Shown: positions 5,409 through 6,941 of the stretch, in pieces
Numbering within the stretch: the first letter of the stretch is position 1
Layout of the letters: each line of letters begins with the position of its first letter
Source: an uncultured Collinsella sp.
GTDB taxonomy: Bacteria; Actinomycetota; Coriobacteriia; Coriobacteriales; Coriobacteriaceae
Length of the DNA stretch: 6,941 nt
Assembly: GCA_900543845.1 (NCBI GenBank)
Contig: UQTD01000084.1
Coordinates: 1 to 6,941, forward strand
Reading direction: 5' to 3'
Made by a program: the position numbers and the translations under genes
Notes under the pieces: model-generated
Told to the model about the DNA's origin: nothing
Database searches by the model: none
The model's input: the letters and a program-made list of their open reading frames with translations, nothing else

Positions 5409-6072
5409 AATGCGTCAGTATCCAGTGGATGCCGCGCGCCATGCGCAGGTCAGTTTGGGCAAAGTGATTGCCGGGGTTGAGCTCCAGCGTCGTGGGAATA
5501 CCACGTTCGCCGAGCAGTTTTTCCATGGCGCGCGTGTCGTCGAGTACGTGCCTCATCATGCGGTTGGGCGTCTTGGTTTCTTTTTTGCCGAGTGACAGGT
5601 AGACGGCTTGCGGGCTGCCGGCAAAAGGGGCCGTGCTGGCACGGTCGACAAAGTCGGGAAACCATAGCGACCCCGATGCGCTCGCGGCGCGGTCAAAGGC
5701 GTCGGTTTGCCAGAGAGCCCAAAGCGAAAAGAGGCCTGCCAGTGAGTAGCCGGCAATGCCGCGCCAGGTGGGCGGCTGAGGAAGCGACGACTCCACCTGG
5801 GGGATTATCTGAGTCAGCAGATAATCAAGAAAACCGGCAGCTTGGCCGCCGAAAGGCTCGGCATCGCGTACGGTCCCGTCGCATGCCCAAGGGCTCAGCT
5901 CGCGATTCCAATCGAGCCCGCTAATGGCGACGAGGGTGAATGGCGGACAGTCGAGCTCTCGGCAACACTTATAAACCTCGCTGCCGTCGCCCACGACCAC
6001 AGGAAGGTAGATGACAGGCGCGCTTTCCGTATGATTCGAATAAACGGTTATCTGCTTTTGATGCGCTTCCAT
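5407..6072 (-). CDS. Alpha/beta-hydrolase esterase, enterochelin esterase/IroE-like
   Basis: A serine esterase of 221 residues with the catalytic elements of the putative-esterase (COG2819/IroE) group. The nucleophile elbow is GYSLAG (residues 108-113; S110 nucleophile), and the catalytic His is probably H203 in NPGNHF. E165 in LGKKET lies where the acid residue is expected. The N-terminal strand VIYLPVVVG (20-28) is a typical opening strand, and LVAISGLDWNRELSPW (47-62) resembles the family's oxyanion region. There is no signal peptide or membrane segment, so it should be cytoplasmic. Some relatives cleave siderophore esters such as enterobactin, others simple acyl or sugar esters; no siderophore gene is nearby, so the substrate is unknown. 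The protein is somewhat shorter than typical members (250-300). The start ATG at 6070-6072 has only a modest GAGAGAAG-type site upstream. The gene is convergent with the uracil permease gene. Confidence 0.85.
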   Translation of the reverse strand: MEAHQKQITVYSNHTESAPVIYLPVVVGDGSEVYKCCRELDCPPFTLVAISGLDWNRELSPWACDGTVRDAEPFGGQAAGFLDYLLTQIIPQVESSLPQPPTWRGIAGYSLAGLFSLWALWQTDAFDRAASASGSLWFPDFVDRASTAPFAGSPQAVYLSLGKKETKTPNRMMRHVLDDTRAMEKLLGERGIPTTLELNPGNHFAQTDLRMARGIHWILTH

Positions 6073-6184
6073 GACGGGCTTCTCTCAGTGTTGTGATATC
6101 GGCAGCCCCAATTGTCGCACGCCAGCGTATGCCGGTTGGGCTAGACCAAAGACAATCTCGTGCATCCCCTGCGGACGCATATGG
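6073..6184. other. Intergenic region upstream of the esterase gene
   Basis: No gene is supported here. It should contain the esterase promoter on the minus strand. The best I can see is TTGTCT (6150-6155) followed at 18 bp by CATACG (6126-6131), a weak pair. No operator-like palindrome stands out apart from GATATC just upstream of the gene. Confidence 0.4.
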
Positions 6185-6222
6185 AAAACGCCACCGCCGG
6201 AGGGGAGCTCGGCGGTGGCGTT
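6185..6222 (-). terminator. Intrinsic terminator of the surface protein gene
   Basis: AACGCCACCGCC (6187-6198) and GGCGGTGGCGTT (6211-6222) form a perfect 12-bp GC-rich stem around a 12-nt loop. On the minus strand it is followed by TTTTCC (6188-6183), the usual T-run. It lies 57 nt downstream of the surface protein stop codon and insulates the esterase gene. On the plus strand no T-run follows, so it works in one direction. Confidence 0.88.
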
Positions 6223-6279
6223 GTTAAACGGTGCTGGGGCTCGGGGCCTTCGCGGGAGCTGCCATGTGCGCAGAGGCGT

Positions 6280-6941
6280 CTAAGAACGCTTACGGCTCGC
6301 CATGGTGCCTGCGGCGATAGCGGCTGTTCCCGCAAGGACGGTTGCCACGATGGCCGCACTCGAGGTGTCGCCGGTTGCCGCGAGCACGCCGGTAGTCTTG
6401 GCTTTCGTGGTTGAAGCCGCAACGGCCTTGGTCGGCTTTGAGCCCTCAGGCTTGGGGTTCTGCTTGGACTCCGCGGGCTTGCTTTCTGCGGGCTTGGTCT
6501 CGTCGGGCTTGGGGTCTTCCGGCTTGGCTACCTCGGGAGGTGCGATGGTCGTACTTTTGGCGACTGCTTTGATATAGAGGGAGTCGACCGTGGCGTCGCC
6601 CGTGCCGATGGCTTGGCCTGCCTCGTAGATGCCGTCACGGAGCTTGCGATAGTCAATGACCTTGCCGCCTTCGGGCGTCTGGATGGCGGCGTTCTCAATC
6701 TTGATGGTGCCGATTGTCTTGCCGTCAGCGCTCATGGCACGGGCAAAGATTGCCGCTGTATCTCCTTCGGCCGTTACCTTGCTGCGGATGATCGAGATGA
6801 CTGCGGGTGTGACGCCCTCGCTGGTCTGGGCGATGATGCCGATGTTCTCGCCTTGGGGTTCGCGCCTCGCCTCGCCATCTTGGTTTTCGCTCATATGACC
6901 CAATCCGCTGTCAAGAGCCACAATGGCCCCGCCGACCGCTT
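6280..6941 (-). CDS. Cell-wall-anchored surface protein, C-terminal part (5' end beyond window)
   Basis: About 220 residues are visible. The reading frame stays open to the window edge, so the true start is outside. In-window starts (GTG at 6919-6921, ATG at 6892-6894) give no signal peptide, which a sorted protein needs. From the GTG numbering: a globular stretch (about 25-125, including SADGKTIGTIKIENAAI and IDYRKLRDGIYEAGQAI), a Pro/Lys/Glu-rich spacer (127-165), then LAATG (180-184), a hydrophobic segment (about 189-206) and the tail RKRS. This matches a sortase cell-wall sorting signal, in which the enzyme cuts between Thr and Gly and links the protein to peptidoglycan; here the usual Pro at position 2 is Ala. 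The protein would stand on the outer surface. Its function (adhesin, enzyme or pilin) cannot be told from this fragment. A terminator follows the stop. Confidence 0.85.
   Translation of the reverse strand, partial: AVGGAIVALDSGLGHMSENQDGEARREPQGENIGIIAQTSEGVTPAVISIIRSKVTAEGDTAAIFARAMSADGKTIGTIKIENAAIQTPEGGKVIDYRKLRDGIYEAGQAIGTGDATVDSLYIKAVAKSTTIAPPEVAKPEDPKPDETKPAESKPAESKQNPKPEGSKPTKAVAASTTKAKTTGVLAATGDTSSAAIVATVLAGTAAIAAGTMASRKRS
6283..6384 (-). other. C-terminal sortase sorting signal (LAATG type)
   Basis: Encodes L-A-A-T-G-D, about 20 mostly Ala/Val/Ile/Thr/Gly residues and the basic end RKRS directly before the stop. The three-part layout fits LPXTG-type signals. Ala at motif position 2 suggests a housekeeping sortase with relaxed or lineage-specific preference, as in LAXTG substrates of actinobacteria. 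Confidence 0.8.
6427..6543 (-). repeat. Pro/Lys/Glu-rich wall-spanning repeat region
   Basis: Encodes a degenerate run of short units such as PEDPKPDETKP, AESKP, AESKQ and PKPEGSKP, with Lys-Pro recurring every 5-7 residues. Such low-complexity stretches in front of a sorting signal usually span the peptidoglycan. Copy number may vary between strains by slippage, although the DNA repeats are imperfect. Confidence 0.65.

Noticed and set aside
6160..6414. Plus-strand open frame over the terminator and the end of the surface protein gene
   Set aside because: It contains the terminator stem and antisense surface-protein codons; no ribosome binding site or family match.

Overview
The window looks like ordinary chromosomal sequence from a GC-rich, Gram-positive-type bacterium. 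A gut actinobacterium of the Coriobacteriia (Collinsella-like) is my best guess. It rests on the high GC content, clear AAGGAG-type ribosome binding sites, a surface protein ending in a sortase-type sorting signal, and a TPP riboswitch coupled to an intrinsic terminator. The taxonomic guess is an inference; no rRNA or other marker gene is present. No mobile element, tRNA, rRNA or CRISPR array is visible.

Left part (1-784): a thiM gene (hydroxyethylthiazole kinase, thiamine salvage) runs leftward off the window edge. Its leader holds a TPP riboswitch (about 593-686) followed by a strong intrinsic terminator (552-581) just before the ribosome binding site. This is a complete transcription-attenuation switch by which thiamine pyrophosphate would shut off thiM. 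Divergent from it, a Cof-type HAD phosphatase gene (785-1693) is followed after only 10 nt by a LysR-type regulator gene (1704-2600), with the regulator's ribosome binding site overlapping the phosphatase stop codon.

Middle (2601-5345): a 154-nt AT-rich control region separates the LysR gene from a stand-alone MetE C-terminal-like methionine synthase gene (2755-3888). It contains a perfect 8-bp inverted repeat with a T-N11-A core, typical of LysR operators, a partly overlapping imperfect direct repeat, and a separate perfect 14-bp palindrome over the likely -10 region. The simplest reading is that the LysR protein controls the methyltransferase gene just downstream. A uracil permease gene of the NCS2 family (4011-5345) follows after 122 nt, with its own candidate -10 element and a leader stem-loop. 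It ends in a strong terminator that probably also serves the convergent gene.

Right part (5346-6941): a short cytoplasmic alpha/beta-hydrolase esterase of the enterochelin esterase/IroE type (5407-6072, minus strand) lies downstream of the C-terminal part of a cell-surface protein (6280-6941, minus strand, N-terminus outside the window). The surface protein has a Pro/Lys/Glu-rich wall-spanning stretch, an LAATG sorting motif, a membrane segment and a basic tail. An intrinsic terminator (6185-6222) separates it from the esterase.

No clearly new biological system is visible. The most interesting parts are the two cis-regulatory regions (thiM leader and methyltransferase promoter) and the stand-alone methionine synthase, whose methyl donor is uncertain.
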